In this document: positions 1-10,700 of the stretch, one piece after another | Layout of the letters: every line of letters starts with the position of its first letter | Position numbering within the stretch: position 1 is the stretch's first letter | Position numbers and translations under genes: made by a program | NCBI RefSeq assembly: GCF_030272615.1 | Contig: NC_081411.1 | Coordinates: forward strand, 162,044,530-162,108,529 | Direction: 5' to 3' | DNA from: Cryptomeria japonica | Taxonomy: Eukaryota; Streptophyta; Pinopsida; Cupressales; Cupressaceae | Length of the DNA stretch: 64,000 nt | Notes under the pieces: generated by a model | The model's input: the letters and a program-made list of their open reading frames with translations, nothing else | The model's database searches: none | What the model was told of the DNA's origin: nothing

Positions 1-325
1 CTCCCCCCTCTCTCTCTCTCTCAATCTCCTCTCTCTCTGCCCCTCTCTCTCTCTCCCCCTCTCCTTATCCTATTCTTTCTATCTCTTCTTATCCCCTGTT
101 CTCTATCTTACCCCCTCTCCCTATACTCTCTCTCTAACTATCTCTCTCACCCACTCTCCTTATCCTATTCTCTCCCTCTGTTCCTACACCCTTCTCTCTC
201 TCTCTCAATCCTATTCTCACCCTCTCTCCCTTCTCTTTCTTTCCCTATCTCTCTCACTCTCTTCCCATCCCCTTCTCTATCTATCTCTAACACTCTCTCC
301 CTCCCCCTCTCCTTATCCTATTCTA

Positions 326-362
<37 letters not shown>

Positions 363-1353
363 ATCTCTCTGCCTCTCTTCCTATCCCCTTCTCTCTTTGT
401 GTCTAACTCTCTTCCTCCCCTCTCCTTACCCTATTATATCCCTCTTGCTACCCCTACTCTCTCTCTATGCTATTCTCCCTATCTCCACCTTGTCTCTCTC
501 TTCCTCTCCTTCTCCCTCTCCCTCTCTCTGCCTATCTCATTATCCAATTCTCTCCCTCTCTTCTTATCCCCTATTATCTCTCTTACCCCCTCTCCCCTAC
601 TCTCTCTCTAACCCCCTCTACTTATCCTATTCTCCCTCTCTTTCTATCCCCTTCTCTCTCCCTCTTCCTCCATCCCCCCTCTCTCTCTCTATCTCCTATC
701 TCTTCCTCTCCCTCTCTCTCCTTCCCTCTCCCCTTCTCCATTCCTCCATATCCCATCCCTCTCTCTTCTTCTCTCCCTCCCTCCCTCCCTCCCTCCCTCC
801 CTCCCCCCCCTCTCTCTCTCCCCTCTCATCCTCTCCCTCTCTCGCTCTCTCTCCCTCTTTCATCTTCTCCCTTCCTCCATACCCCTTCTCTCTCTCTCTG
901 TCTCTCTCTAAACCTCTCTCCCTACCCCTCTTCTTATACTATTATATTCCTCTCTTCCTACCCCCTACTCTCTCTCTCTCTCTCTCTCCTAAACTCCCCA
1001 TCTCCACCCTGTCTCTCTCTTCCTCTCCTTCTCCCTCTCTCCTAATCTTCTCTCTCTCTTCTTGTCCCCTATTCTCTCTCTTACCCCCTCTTCCCCTACT
1101 CTCTCTATAATCCCCTCTACTTATCCTATTCTCTCCCTCTCTTCTTATCCCTTTCTCTCTCCCTCTCTCCCTCTACCACTATCCTTTTCCCAATCTCCCT
1201 CTCCCCCTCTCCTTTTCCCAATCTTCCTCTCTCTCCCTCCACCTCTGTCCCCCTCTCCTTATCCTACTCTCTCTCTCTATCTCTCTCTCTCTCTCTCCAT
1301 CTCCCTCTCTCTCTCTCTCCCTCCCTATCTCCCCTTCTCCCTTCCTCCATACC

Positions 1354-1417
<64 letters not shown>

Positions 1418-1454
1418 ATCTCCCTCCCTCTCCCTATCCTTATCCTATTCTATT

Positions 1455-1500
<46 letters not shown>

Positions 1501-1600
1501 CTTCTCTCTTAGTATCTAACTCTCCCTCCCTCCCCCTCTCTTCCTACCCCCTAATCTCTCTCCCCTCTCTCTCCCTCTCTCTCTCTCTCTCCCCACTTCC
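1..1600. repeat. Polypyrimidine low-complexity tract with (CT)n cores
   Basis: The plus strand is almost pure C and T for about 1.6 kb, with only scattered A and rare G. Long uninterrupted (CT)n runs occur near 341-358, 1357-1411 and 1456-1498, separated by degenerate pyrimidine blocks such as CCCTCTCCTTATCCTATT, which itself recurs. This looks like an expanded and decayed CT microsatellite. Open frames here (Ser/Leu/Pro-rich) exist only because pyrimidine-only DNA cannot encode stop codons, so they are not genes. The array runs off the left edge of the window. Confidence 0.95.
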
Positions 1601-1608
1601 TCTTTGGT

Positions 1609-1715
1609 TCCTAGTTCTACATAACCCATACAGATTATGTAGAACTAAGGCCAAAACTTCTAGTTTTGCATAACTGGTATGGGTTATGGGAATAGGCTTG
1701 GTGTTACCAAGCCTA
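1609..1715. other. Cluster of inverted repeats beside the CT tract
   Basis: A perfect 11-bp stem (GTTCTACATAA at 1614-1624, complement at 1635-1645) encloses a 10-nt loop. A second perfect 9-bp stem (TAGGCTTGG at 1693-1701, complement at 1707-1715) encloses 5 nt. The first loop region (ATAACCCATACAG) also pairs, with one bulge, with CTGGTATGGGTTAT at about 1674-1687. No gene was recognised. It could be the end of a small inverted-repeat element. Confidence 0.5.
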
Positions 1716-1824
1716 GCACATTTTTGAATTTCATAGAACATGCACGGGTTATGAAAAATTTCATTTTTCTTGCATATGGCCACTTTTCTGTTCACCATCT
1801 TGGGGCACTTACTCATGTATGAAA

Positions 1825-2555
1825 TGTTAGGATTCCCAAAGATACTGAGAGGGGGGTGAATCAGTATCTTGCATGTTAAGATATTTTCTTATCTTACTAA
1901 GAAAATTGCATTACAAAATAGTGTACTAGTAAACCAGAAATAATGCAGTAAATAAGATCAATAACCACAACATAGACAACACACGATAAGATAATATTTT
2001 AATGAGGAAACACAATGTGGGAAAAACCTCAGTGGGATTTGTGACCCACAATATTCACTCACTCACCAATAAATGAATATTACTTACAATAGGGGCCTGC
2101 ACATGCAGGAAGGCCAACTGCCTAAAGCTCACTACTTAATTACAAAAAGGGAAGTCTCACTGACTTAGAAAATGGATTATGCAAATCCAATATCATGTAC
2201 TACTTCAGTTCAGCATCTGCTATGTGAGGTTCAGTACTGATTTAAGCTCATACAACTTCCATAAACCTTATTCCAAAATTTGTCTTAATATTCGCATGTT
2301 CGCATATGTGTATTACATTCAATACATAAATGATTCTACGAGATCTCATACTTATATGAGTCCTACTATAATTCACCTTGTCCACTTACAAAAATATTTT
2401 ACAATTAAATATAAAATATAATAAACAAAATCCTGTTGGTTGAGGTGTTGGTAATCATCTTTGTCGTTGTCAGTGCCATAGGATTGTAAGGTTGCCATCA
2501 ATGACAATACCTTCAATCACCTACAATTTCTTATTGGAGTGTGCTTTTTCCAACA
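1825..2555 (-). mobile_element. Ty1/copia 3' LTR, minus strand
   Basis: The block starts TGTTAGG and ends CCAACA on the plus strand, so it has the TG...CA ends of an LTR. Read on the minus strand it shares two blocks with the plus-strand copia LTR at 6.3-7.7 kb: a GGTTTTTCCC-containing block and the GATTCACCCCC...CTCAGTA block near the LTR end. A polypurine tract abuts it at 2556-2569, which marks it as the 3' LTR of a minus-strand element. No primer-binding site follows at 1800-1824, as expected for a 3' LTR. Confidence 0.75.
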
Positions 2556-2569
2556 ATATCCCTCTTTGC
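2556..2569 (-). other. Polypurine tract next to the copia 3' LTR
   Basis: On the minus strand this reads GCAAAGAGGGATAT and directly precedes the LTR start TGTTGG. A second purine run, CTCAGGGGGAGC on the minus strand, lies at about 2706-2717. The plus-strand copia at 11.9-12.0 kb has the same paired arrangement. Confidence 0.6.
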
Positions 2570-2636
2570 AATTGATGGCAACACTCATGAGAAAAACTCA
2601 AAATTGTATCTAGAATGTGTTGTCAAAAAATATGTC

Positions 2637-2711
2637 AAAACTGTGTGCTCCAAAACTGTGTGCTCCAAAACCGTGTGCTCAAAAACTGTGTACTCCAAAA
2701 CTGTGTGCTCC
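2637..2711. repeat. 15-bp tandem repeat, five copies
   Basis: Five adjacent units of AAAACTGTGTGCTCC fill 2637-2711; three are identical and two carry one substitution each. The array sits between the two purine tracts of the minus-strand copia, in its 3' untranslated region. It looks like a replication-slippage product. Confidence 0.85.
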
Positions 2712-2822
2712 CCCTGAGCAGATGATCTCTTTTGCCAATCATTTTCCTTTTTCTCACTTGGCTGGCATCAATGAAAAAGGTTGTCAATTAATGTCAATTG
2801 AGTGTAGTTCTTATCAGGATCC

Positions 2823-3043
2823 CTATAAATAGTGGGTTACAATTTGATATATATCTGCTAATGCAAAATTCAAGTTGTTAGTGAACCTTTCACTATCCTT
2901 CAATGCTGATTCTATCCTTTGGATGGCACCAGTGAGTATGTGAATTTTCTCTTCCGGTGTCTTAAGTCTTGGAACAAGAGCCTTTGAAATCTCTTTTCTC
3001 AAGGATATGAGGATGTCTAGTTTCGGACCTAGTCTACACTTGA
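2823..3043 (-). pseudogene. 3' region of the minus-strand copia, coiled-coil-like open frame
   Basis: The minus frame is open across this stretch and reads as a charged, helix-prone protein with spaced Leu/Ile (for example PEEKIHILTGAIQRIESAL). It lies upstream of the polypurine tract and 3' LTR of the minus-strand copia, so it probably belongs to that element. Homology changes abruptly near 3044, where plus-strand gypsy coding sequence begins. The family was not identified; an open frame arising by chance is possible. Confidence 0.3.
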
Positions 3044-3917
3044 GTTCCAAAATCAGAAGCATAGAGGTGGTAAGAAGTTCAAGGGTAGAGGAACCTTTGG
3101 CAGATGGCACAATGGTTTGAGAAGTGAAGAGAATCAAAACCAAGAAGGAAGTGGGGAATCTCAAAGAGAGACATATAGATGATCCTTTAGAGGGAGAAGT
3201 AATTTTAGAGGTAGGTTTGGAAACTCAGTGACATGAAATACAGCCTTCACTAGTAGGCGTTACCAATGCAATGAAGTTGTATATACCATGAGTAGGTTCC
3301 CAAGAAAGGCCTCAAGTTCATCAAGTTCATACATGGGTGAGAGAAGGACTTTGTTAGTGCAAGAGGAGGATACTCAAAGTGTGACCTCTCCAATCAGTAA
3401 AGAAGGGCCAGTGATAGATGGAGAAAATTTGATGATGCGAAGAACAATATTAAAGATACCCCAAGCTCAAGAGCCACCACAAAGGAAAAGTATATTTAGG
3501 ACCACTTGTAAGTCACATGGAAAAATTTTTAAGGTTATTGTGGATTTAGGTTCCATTGAGAATATTGTCTCAGTTGAAATGGTAGATAAGCTCGAACTAA
3601 AAATATTACCTCATCTCACTCCCTATAAGGTATCATGGCTCAACAAGGGTCAATATGTCTTAGTTGATAAACAAGCATGGGTGGAAGTTGAAATTAGTGA
3701 ATACAAAGACAAAATTCTATGTGAAATATTGCCTATGGATGCCTGTCATCTACTTTTGGGCTATCCATGGCAATATGATGTGAAAGCCTATCATGATGGA
3801 GAAAAGAATAGTTATCTCATCACCAAGAATGGTAGGAAGTATCAAATGGATCCATTATCTGATCCAAAGGAGGAGAAAAAATTAGTGTCAAGTGTTATGT
3901 TGATGAGTGGCAAATAG
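3044..3917 (+). pseudogene. Gypsy gag C-terminus and aspartic protease, decayed
   Basis: The frame opens with a Gly/Arg-rich stretch (GGKKFKGRGTFG) typical of the end of gag. A broken zinc knuckle follows at about 3255-3300, where the spacing is kept but only one Cys remains. The protease segment at about 3535-3800 has VDLGS where the active site D-S/T-G is expected, so the catalytic motif is altered. The flap-to-end block LLLGYPWQYDVKA is well preserved. Several stops lie upstream of 3288 and a TAG ends this segment at 3915-3917. The protein would have processed the gypsy polyprotein; this copy cannot. Confidence 0.8.
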
Positions 3918-3926
3918 TTCATAAAA

Positions 3927-4860
3927 ATGTTAAAAAGTGAAGGTAATCAGGGCCATGCTATAGTGCTAAAGCCTAAAGATGAAGCTAAGGAAAATCCAAT
4001 GAGTGAAGTGCCTCAAAAAGTGCAAGATTTGTTAAAGCAAATAGGGGAGGTTATAGGAGATGATATACCTAATTATTTGCCTCCAATGAGGGATGTCAAT
4101 CACCAAATAAACTTGATACCAGGGGAAAGTATGCCTAACAAAGCTTCTTATAAAATGATACCACGCCAGAATGAGGAGATTGCCAAACTAGTGCAAGAAA
4201 TCTTAGACAAAGGGTTTATTAAAAAGAGTTTGACTCCTTCTGTTGTTCCCACTATTCTAGTGTCTAAAAATGGAGGAAAATGGAGGATGTGCATGGAATC
4301 AAGAGTAATTAATAAGATCACCATAAGATACTCATTTCCCATGCCAAGGATAGAGGATCTATTGGACAATCTAGGTGGAGCATGCTACTTCACAAAGGTG
4401 GAATTGAAATCTGGTTATTATTAGATAAGAATCAAACTTGGTAATGAATGGAAGGAATCATTTAGAACTAATGTAGGCCTATATGAGTGGTTGGTGATTC
4501 CTTTTTGCCTCACAAATGCACCTAGTACCTTTCAAAGGCTCATGAATGAAGTCTTAGTTGATTTTATTGGCAAGTTAATTATTTTGTATCTTGATGACAT
4601 TTTGGTCTTCAACAGGTATAAGGAGGAACACCTTAAGCATGTGGAGATGGTCTTGAATAATTTGAAGGAGGCTCAACTCAAAATAAACTTTGAAAAAAGT
4701 GAGTTCTTGAAAACAAAGTTAGTTTACCTTGGTTTTGTCATTTCACAAGGTTGTTTAAAGATGGATCCAAGTAAAGTAGAGGCAATACTTAATTTCCCTA
4801 CACCAAGGAGCATAAGTGATGTTAATAGTTTTCATGGAATGGAATATTTTTATAGGAAGT
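3927..4860 (+). pseudogene. Gypsy reverse transcriptase, decayed
   Basis: The frame carries successive RT blocks: the primer-grip approach (EEIAKLVQEILDKGFI), the KWRMC block, the VIPFCLTNAPSTFQ block and an intact catalytic YLDD at about 4589-4600, followed by CLKMDPSKVEAI. A TAG at 4422-4424 interrupts it where relatives have Gln. The frame stays the same on both sides of the stop. After FYRKW (about 4858) the sequence jumps into RNase H, so the connection region between RT and RNase H has been deleted in frame. Confidence 0.85.
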
Positions 4861-5140
4861 GGTATGTTAGAAGATACTCCACATATGATTTGGAGTTGTA
4901 TGCCATGGTGCAAGAATTGAAGAAGTGGCATCATTACTTGCTACCCAAAGAGTTTGTAGTTTATACTGACAACCATGCCCTTAGTTTCCTTAATGGGCAA
5001 GAGAAATGGAATCAAAGAAACCTAAAGTGGGTTCAATACTTACAATCCTACACCTTCACTATCAAGAACAAAAAGGGCACTACAAACAAGGTAGTTGATG
5101 CATTAAGTAGAAGAGTCATGACTATGCAAGAGATACAAAT
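4861..5140 (+). pseudogene. Gypsy RNase H fragment
   Basis: Starting at YSTYDLELYAMVQ, the frame shows the C-terminal half of a gypsy RNase H: WHHYLLPKEFVVYTDNHAL, with the acidic D in TDNHAL, and ending in the conserved VVDALSRR block. The N-terminal part of the domain, with its first acidic residues, is lost in the RT/RNase H deletion. It is continuous with RT upstream and integrase downstream. Confidence 0.8.
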
Positions 5141-5149
5141 GCAAAGTGT

Positions 5150-5885
5150 TGGATTGAATGCATTAAAAGACCTCTACATGGATTATAAAGACTTTTATGA
5201 GATATATACTATTTTCTCTAATTTTTCTAGCACCTCACATGTTTCTTATTCATAGTATATGATACAAGAGGGTTTTTTGTTCAAAGGAAACCTTCTTTGC
5301 ATTCCCCAATGTTCTATGAGACAAAACATTATTCAAGAAAAGCATCAAGGAGGTCTAGGAGGTCGTTTTGGAATAGATAAAACTATGGAGCAGGTTAGTA
5401 GGTTTTACCATTGGCCCAAGTTGCAATCAAAAGTGAGAAGGTTTGTAGAACAATATGAAATTTCCCAAAGAGAAAAAGGTTCATCAAGTAATGTAGGTCT
5501 ATACCAACCTATGGTCATACCTCAGAAGCCTTCACAATGTTTAAGCATAGATTTTGTGTTAGGCTTACCAAGAACTCCAAAGGGATTAGATAGTGTGTAT
5601 GTAGTGGTTGATAGGTTCAAAAAGATGGAACATTTAATACCTTGAAAAAGCACCAATGATGCCACCTACATTGCAGGACTCTTCTTTAAAGAGAAAGTTA
5701 TAATTCACGACCTTCCAATTAGCATAGTCAGTGATAGAGATGTAAAATTCTTAAGCCACATTTGGAGAACACTTCAGAGAAATTTGGGAACAAAATTATC
5801 TTGTTCATCTACCTACCATCCTGAATCAGATGGTTAGATAGAGGTAGTAAACAAATCCTTGGGTAATCTATTAAGATGCACTTGA
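5150..5885 (+). pseudogene. Gypsy integrase, truncated
   Basis: A TAG at 5253-5255 precedes the zinc-binding region (HQGGLGGRFGIDKT...FYHWPKL), whose downstream Cys pair has decayed (EQYEISQRE). The catalytic core is recognisable: SIDFVLGLPRT with the first Asp, then SDRDVKFL with the second Asp, and YHPESDG before the Glu region. Stops fall at 5643 (TGA) and about 5836 (TAG). Homology stops near 5885 after NKSLGNLLRC, so the integrase C-terminus and everything downstream are gone. Confidence 0.8.
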
Positions 5886-6268
5886 GTCAATTAACTAGGT
5901 ATCATTACCTGTATAATTCACCAAAGCCGCAGTGAATCCATCACCATCTTCTTTCTTGAACTAAGAATCAGAATCAATATTATTCTTTTCTTCTTTGCAT
6001 TCCTTACCGATGTGACCTGGTTTACCACAATTCCAGCAAATGACTTTGGAATTTCCAAGAGATTTCGATCTCCCTTTCAATTTGGACTTATCATGCTTCT
6101 CATTCTTCCTCCCTTTCTATTTAGGTCTTGCACAAATAGTTAGGGCTTTCTTCAAACTGTGGGATACCTTCCTTCACATCTCTTCACCAAGTAGAGCACC
6201 GACCACATCTTCAGATTTCAAAACAACACAAGTACTAATGATAGCCATAACAAGAGAATATTGGCATA
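5886..6268 (-). pseudogene. Copia gag C-terminal fragment with intact zinc knuckle
   Basis: The minus strand encodes a Lys-rich stretch followed by CWNCGKPGHIGKEC at about 6000-6045, a complete CX2CX4HX4C zinc knuckle of copia gag. It is probably the 5' part of the same minus-strand element whose 3' end lies at 1825-3043, the middle being missing. In-frame stops flank the knuckle. On the right it abuts the LTR of the plus-strand copia. Confidence 0.65.
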
Positions 6269-6279
6269 TGTGCAGAGTT

Positions 6280-7715
6280 TGATGACATGATAATAATGTA
6301 TGTTGTCATTGATGTCAATATACTGAAGTGTGAACCGGTATGTTGAAGTAAGTAAACTAGCAAGTGAACTGGTATGATGAAGTGTGAACCAGTATGTTGA
6401 AGTAAGTAAACCAGCAAGTGAACCAGTATATGCAAATTTTGTATTAGGGTTTCACTTGATATGACTACCAGTTGGTAATCTTAGTTTTAGGGTTTTTGGC
6501 TGATGCACTCCAAGTCTGTGCAATTCGATCGACGACATCTTGTGATGAGCTAGCATTGAAATGAAGATTAGACCACGTTTCCATGTCAGCCTTGTGCGTA
6601 TGAGGAATTTACTTGAGGATCTTGCAAAAGAAGATTGATTCTATCTACCTCAAGAATGTGCAAAGTCTTAGTAAATGGTGGAGAGCGCATGATGGGTTAT
6701 CAGCTTCTAGAAGCAATGACGAACAGACGATGCAGAATGTCTTGAGATTTGTTCAAGATTGTTTTACCCTATGTAATGTGTTTAAATGGTCAGGATTGGA
6801 ACGACTATATTGTTAACCTAAATGCTTAGGGTTTTAAATTTTGGCCACCGACCTAATTGTTGTCTATAAGGTCGATGATAAGTTTCATTAGAAATTGTTG
6901 GAATATGAATGCATGTGAAGTGATTCTTGCCAGACTGGAGAAGTCAGTAGAGATCTATAGAGTGTGATTGCAGATGTAAAGGAACTGAAGTGGATCTGCC
7001 TTGGCATTGAGTGCTGTTATCAGATCAGTGTATTACCTGTTGACTTGTAACCATTTCAGCAATTGGAAAATCCATTTACCAGGTAGCTTTAATAGGCTCT
7101 TTGTAAATCCTTTAACTGGGTGACTCAAAATCATTGAGTTCTTCAAATCCTCTTGTGAGGTAACTTTTAATAGGGTTTCAACCTCTAACTGGGTATTTGG
7201 CCATCCCTTAACTGGGTGATCCCTAGGAGGATCGGTTCCTACTAGAACCTATTGTAAAGTCTTTAACCGAACTAGGTTCCTAACAGAGTGGACTTGAGAA
7301 TAGTTCAAGAAAAACTTGTGGGTATTCAGCCCCACCGTGGTTTTTCCCTGTAGGGTTTCCACGTGAAAAATCAGTATGTTATGTGATTCTTTTTCATGTG
7401 ATGATTTAGTGTTTTCTGTTAAGCGGTAAAGCATGCTGATCTAATGGTCATTATATTTATGATGTATTACCTGCTTAAGCATATAGTTGAAGTTGAGATG
7501 ACATATTGGGTTTTGCAAAGTTCTAATTGTTACTGGTTTATGTCTTTTACAGTCTTATTGTGTGTTATGGGTATTGTCCTGATTTAGGTTGATGATGTTG
7601 TTTTCCAGTTAGTGCACTCTTTGTAGTTTAAGTTGTTGATGAAATTTTTGTATGTACTGATTCACCCCCTCCTCTCAGTACCTATTGGGTATTTACTGTT
7701 CATCGTTATTCATCA
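6280..7715 (+). mobile_element. 5' LTR of the plus-strand copia
   Basis: The right end is fixed by the primer-binding site at 7718. The block CACCGTGGTTTTTCCC (about 7334) and the near-terminal CTGATTCACCCCCTC...CTCAGTACC (7659-7682) match, in opposite orientation, the LTR at 1825-2555. The left end is set near 6280 because minus-strand gag homology ends there and TGTTGTCATTGATGTCAA follows. No second LTR is available to prove the limits. Confidence 0.7.
6325..6432. repeat. 54-bp tandem duplication in the LTR
   Basis: Two adjacent 54-bp units begin GAAGTGTGAACC at 6325 and 6379. Each also contains shorter internal similarities (GTGAAC-SGTATG). They lie in the first part of the LTR, where promoter elements are usual; duplicated motifs there could affect transcription. 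Confidence 0.8.
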
Positions 7716-7717
7716 AT

Positions 7718-7729
7718 TGGTATCAGAGC
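7718..7729 (+). other. Primer-binding site (initiator Met tRNA type)
   Basis: TGGTATCAGAGC is the classic plant copia primer-binding site, complementary to the 3' part of initiator methionine tRNA. It lies 2 nt after a CA dinucleotide that would end the LTR at 7715. Confidence 0.9.
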
Positions 7730-7786
7730 ATCCTCAAGGTCCTTGATGCTATAAGCTTAACTGCTTGAGGAAAAGACCCTAACTTG

Positions 7787-10700
7787 ATGATGAAGAGGGA
7801 AGCTCCTAAGTTCAATAGAGATAACTTTGAGATATGGAAGGACATAATGAAAATCTACATTAAAAGCATGGGTGCTCAATGCTGGAACTATGTTGAGAAT
7901 ACTTATGATGTCCCTACCGGTACTCTCACAGATGATCAAAGAAGAGAAATTTAGGAGAATGGGAAAGTCATGGAAGGTCTTATTAGTAGTCTATCTGATA
8001 TTGAGTTTATAGATGTTCAAGATAAAAAAAATCCCAAAGATGTATGGGATACTCTAGAAGCTATCTATGGCGATGATGAGCATGTGACGCAAGGTAACGA
8101 AGAGAGTCTTAGAGGAAAATTTGAAGACATGTGGATGGTTGAAGGAGAGACCATTCAACAATATGAGATAAGAATTAAAACTATTGTTCGAGACATCAAG
8201 AGTGCAGGAGGTACAATGGATGATCCCATCGTTGTTAGCAAAGTTTTGAGATCCTTGTTATCGGTCTATGCAATAAGGGTTGCCGCTATTTAGGAGTTGA
8301 GATCTATTGACAAGACAAAGGTATCCCTAGACTCCATCATCGCTAAGTTGACCACATATGAGCTAAATAGTTATGATGGCGGTATTCAAAAGACTTAAAT
8401 AACCTTTAGAGCATCTGCTACACCATCTAGAAAGGGAAAAGATGTCGGTACCAACTATGAACCTAGACAAAGAAGAGATATTGATGATGAGGAGATCCAG
8501 ATGGAGTTTGAAGCTCTTCTTGCAAAGAGACTTCCTAAGGGAACTAGAAAATACAGAGGTAAGCTCCCTTTGAAATGTTTTTCTTGTAATAGGATAGGAC
8601 ACATTGTTGTCAGCTATCCTAATAGTGATAATAAGGACAAACCAAAGAATTTAAAAAAGTTCAAAGGAGGAAATAGGAGAAACTATCTTGTTGTAGTCAT
8701 TGAAGGTGTCATTGATGATGAATCAAAAGATGAAGAAAGCGAAGACACAATGTTTGTAGCCATTAAGGAAGATGTGTCAGACAAGAAGGCTCATGTCTCC
8801 TGCTTTGATAATTCTAATGAGTAGAATATTGATAGTGGATGTTCTCACCGCATGACTGGTGACTGGAAAAAGTTTTTTTCACTGGAAGAGTGCGTTGGAG
8901 GTGTAGTCCGATTTGGTAAAGATGCACCATGTATGGTAAAAGGAAAAGGGTCCATCTCTCTAAATGGAAAAATCAGTGTTGATAATGTGTATTGGGTAGC
9001 AGGTCTCAAACATAACCTTTTGAGTGTTTCCTAGCTGAATGATAAAGGAATCACTCTGGAATTCAAAGGTAGAGTGTGCAAAATAAAAGGAAAGAGTGGT
9101 GAAGTGATGGCCACCAGTATGCAGACCAGAGGTAACTTATTTCAGTTAAATACAAATATTGGTCAATGTCTAATGGCTAAGTTTGATGATAGTTGGATAT
9201 GGAATAGAAGACTTTGCCATGTAAATTTTGATAATATTGTGAAGGCTAGTAAGATCAAGACAGTTAGAGGATTGCCTATGCTGAACAAACTGGAGAATCC
9301 TTTGTGCAGAGAATGTCAACTGGGGCAAATGTCTACCTCAACCTTCAAAGATAAATCTTTCACAACATATAATTTACTTGATCTTGTGAATATTGAATTG
9401 TGTGGTCCTATGAAAACTAGGAGTGTTTAGGGAGATAGGTACTTTATGATTCTCATTGATGATTGCTCAAGAATGATGTGGGTCACATTATTGAAAGACA
9501 AGTATGAAGCTTTTGGAAAGTTTAAATCCTTCAGAGCACTAGATGAAAAGGAAAGCAGTAAGAGGATCAAAAACCTTAGAACCGACCAAGGAGGTGAGTT
9601 CACTTTTGGTGAATTCAATAAGTACTATGAAGAGAATGTCTTCAAGAGGCAGCTATCTACCCCCCGAATCCACAACAGAATGGCCTAGTAGAAAGAAACA
9701 ACTAGAATGATGCTGATTCAAGGGTAGGTTGCTCACACTTTTTGGAGAGAAGCGGTGAGAACTGTAGTCTACACTATGAACCGCGTACTCATCAAGAAAG
9801 GCAAGGATAAAACTCCTTATGAGTATTAGACTGGTAAGACTCCAGTAGTAAGATACTTTAGAGTATTTGGTAGCAAGTGTTATATCATGATAAATGAACA
9901 CCAGAGCAAGTTTGATGCGAAATGTGATGAGGGAATGTTCCTAGGGTATTCCACCAAGAGAAAAGCTCTCAAGTGTTTTAACAATAGGACTTGGAAAATT
10001 GTTGAAAGTATCAATGTTAGAGTTGAAGAAACCTTTGAGAAACTTGCAGAAACTAGCAGCGAGCAAGCGGTAGATGAACCGGGTGTAACCTTCTAGGAAC
10101 CGGTTGCAAAACAACCAAGTAGAAGTAACAATGCTCCTACACCAGTAGATGTTGCGATAGATATAGATGAAGATGAGGATGAAGAGGAAAAGCAAGAGGA
10201 GTCAGCTAAAATCATTCCTAGGTATGTAAAGCTGCATCATGATCCAAATCAAATCATAGGGGATAAGGATGAAGAAATACTTACAAGAAGAAAAGTGAGA
10301 GAGAATTCCTGCATGATTTCTAAATTTGAGCCCAAAACATTTAAAGAGGCACACAAAGATGAAGACTGGATTAAGGCTATGGAAGAAGAACTTGACTAGA
10401 TAGAAAAGAATGGTACATGGTCTTTGGTACCCAGACCTGAGGACAAAAATGTTATTGGCACCAAATGGGTTTTTAGAAACAAGCTGATTGAAGATGGCAC
10501 AGTGGCAAGAAACAAAGCAAGATTGGCATGTAAGGGATATGCTCAAGAAGAAGGAGAAGACTATGGAGAAACCTTTTCTCCATGACCTAGATTGGAAGGA
10601 GTTATAATGTTACTTTCATATGCATCCTTAAAGGGATTCAAAGTGTATCAGATGGATGTAAAATCTGCATTCCTGAATTGAATACATGAAGAAGAAATGT

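Larger units (their letters stand above)
3044..5885 (+). mobile_element. Ty3/gypsy internal fragment lacking LTRs
   Basis: One reading frame runs through the end of gag, protease, reverse transcriptase, RNase H and the first part of integrase, the gypsy domain order. No LTR, primer-binding site or polypurine tract was found at either end. Minus-strand copia sequence lies on both sides (1825-3043 and 5886-6268), so the fragment sits inside, or has replaced the middle of, a copia element. Premature stops are few and mostly TAG. Confidence 0.85.

Noticed and set aside
397-1673. Three long Ser/Leu/Pro-rich open frames
   Set aside because: They lie in the pyrimidine tract, where stop codons cannot occur. 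There are no real starts or domains.
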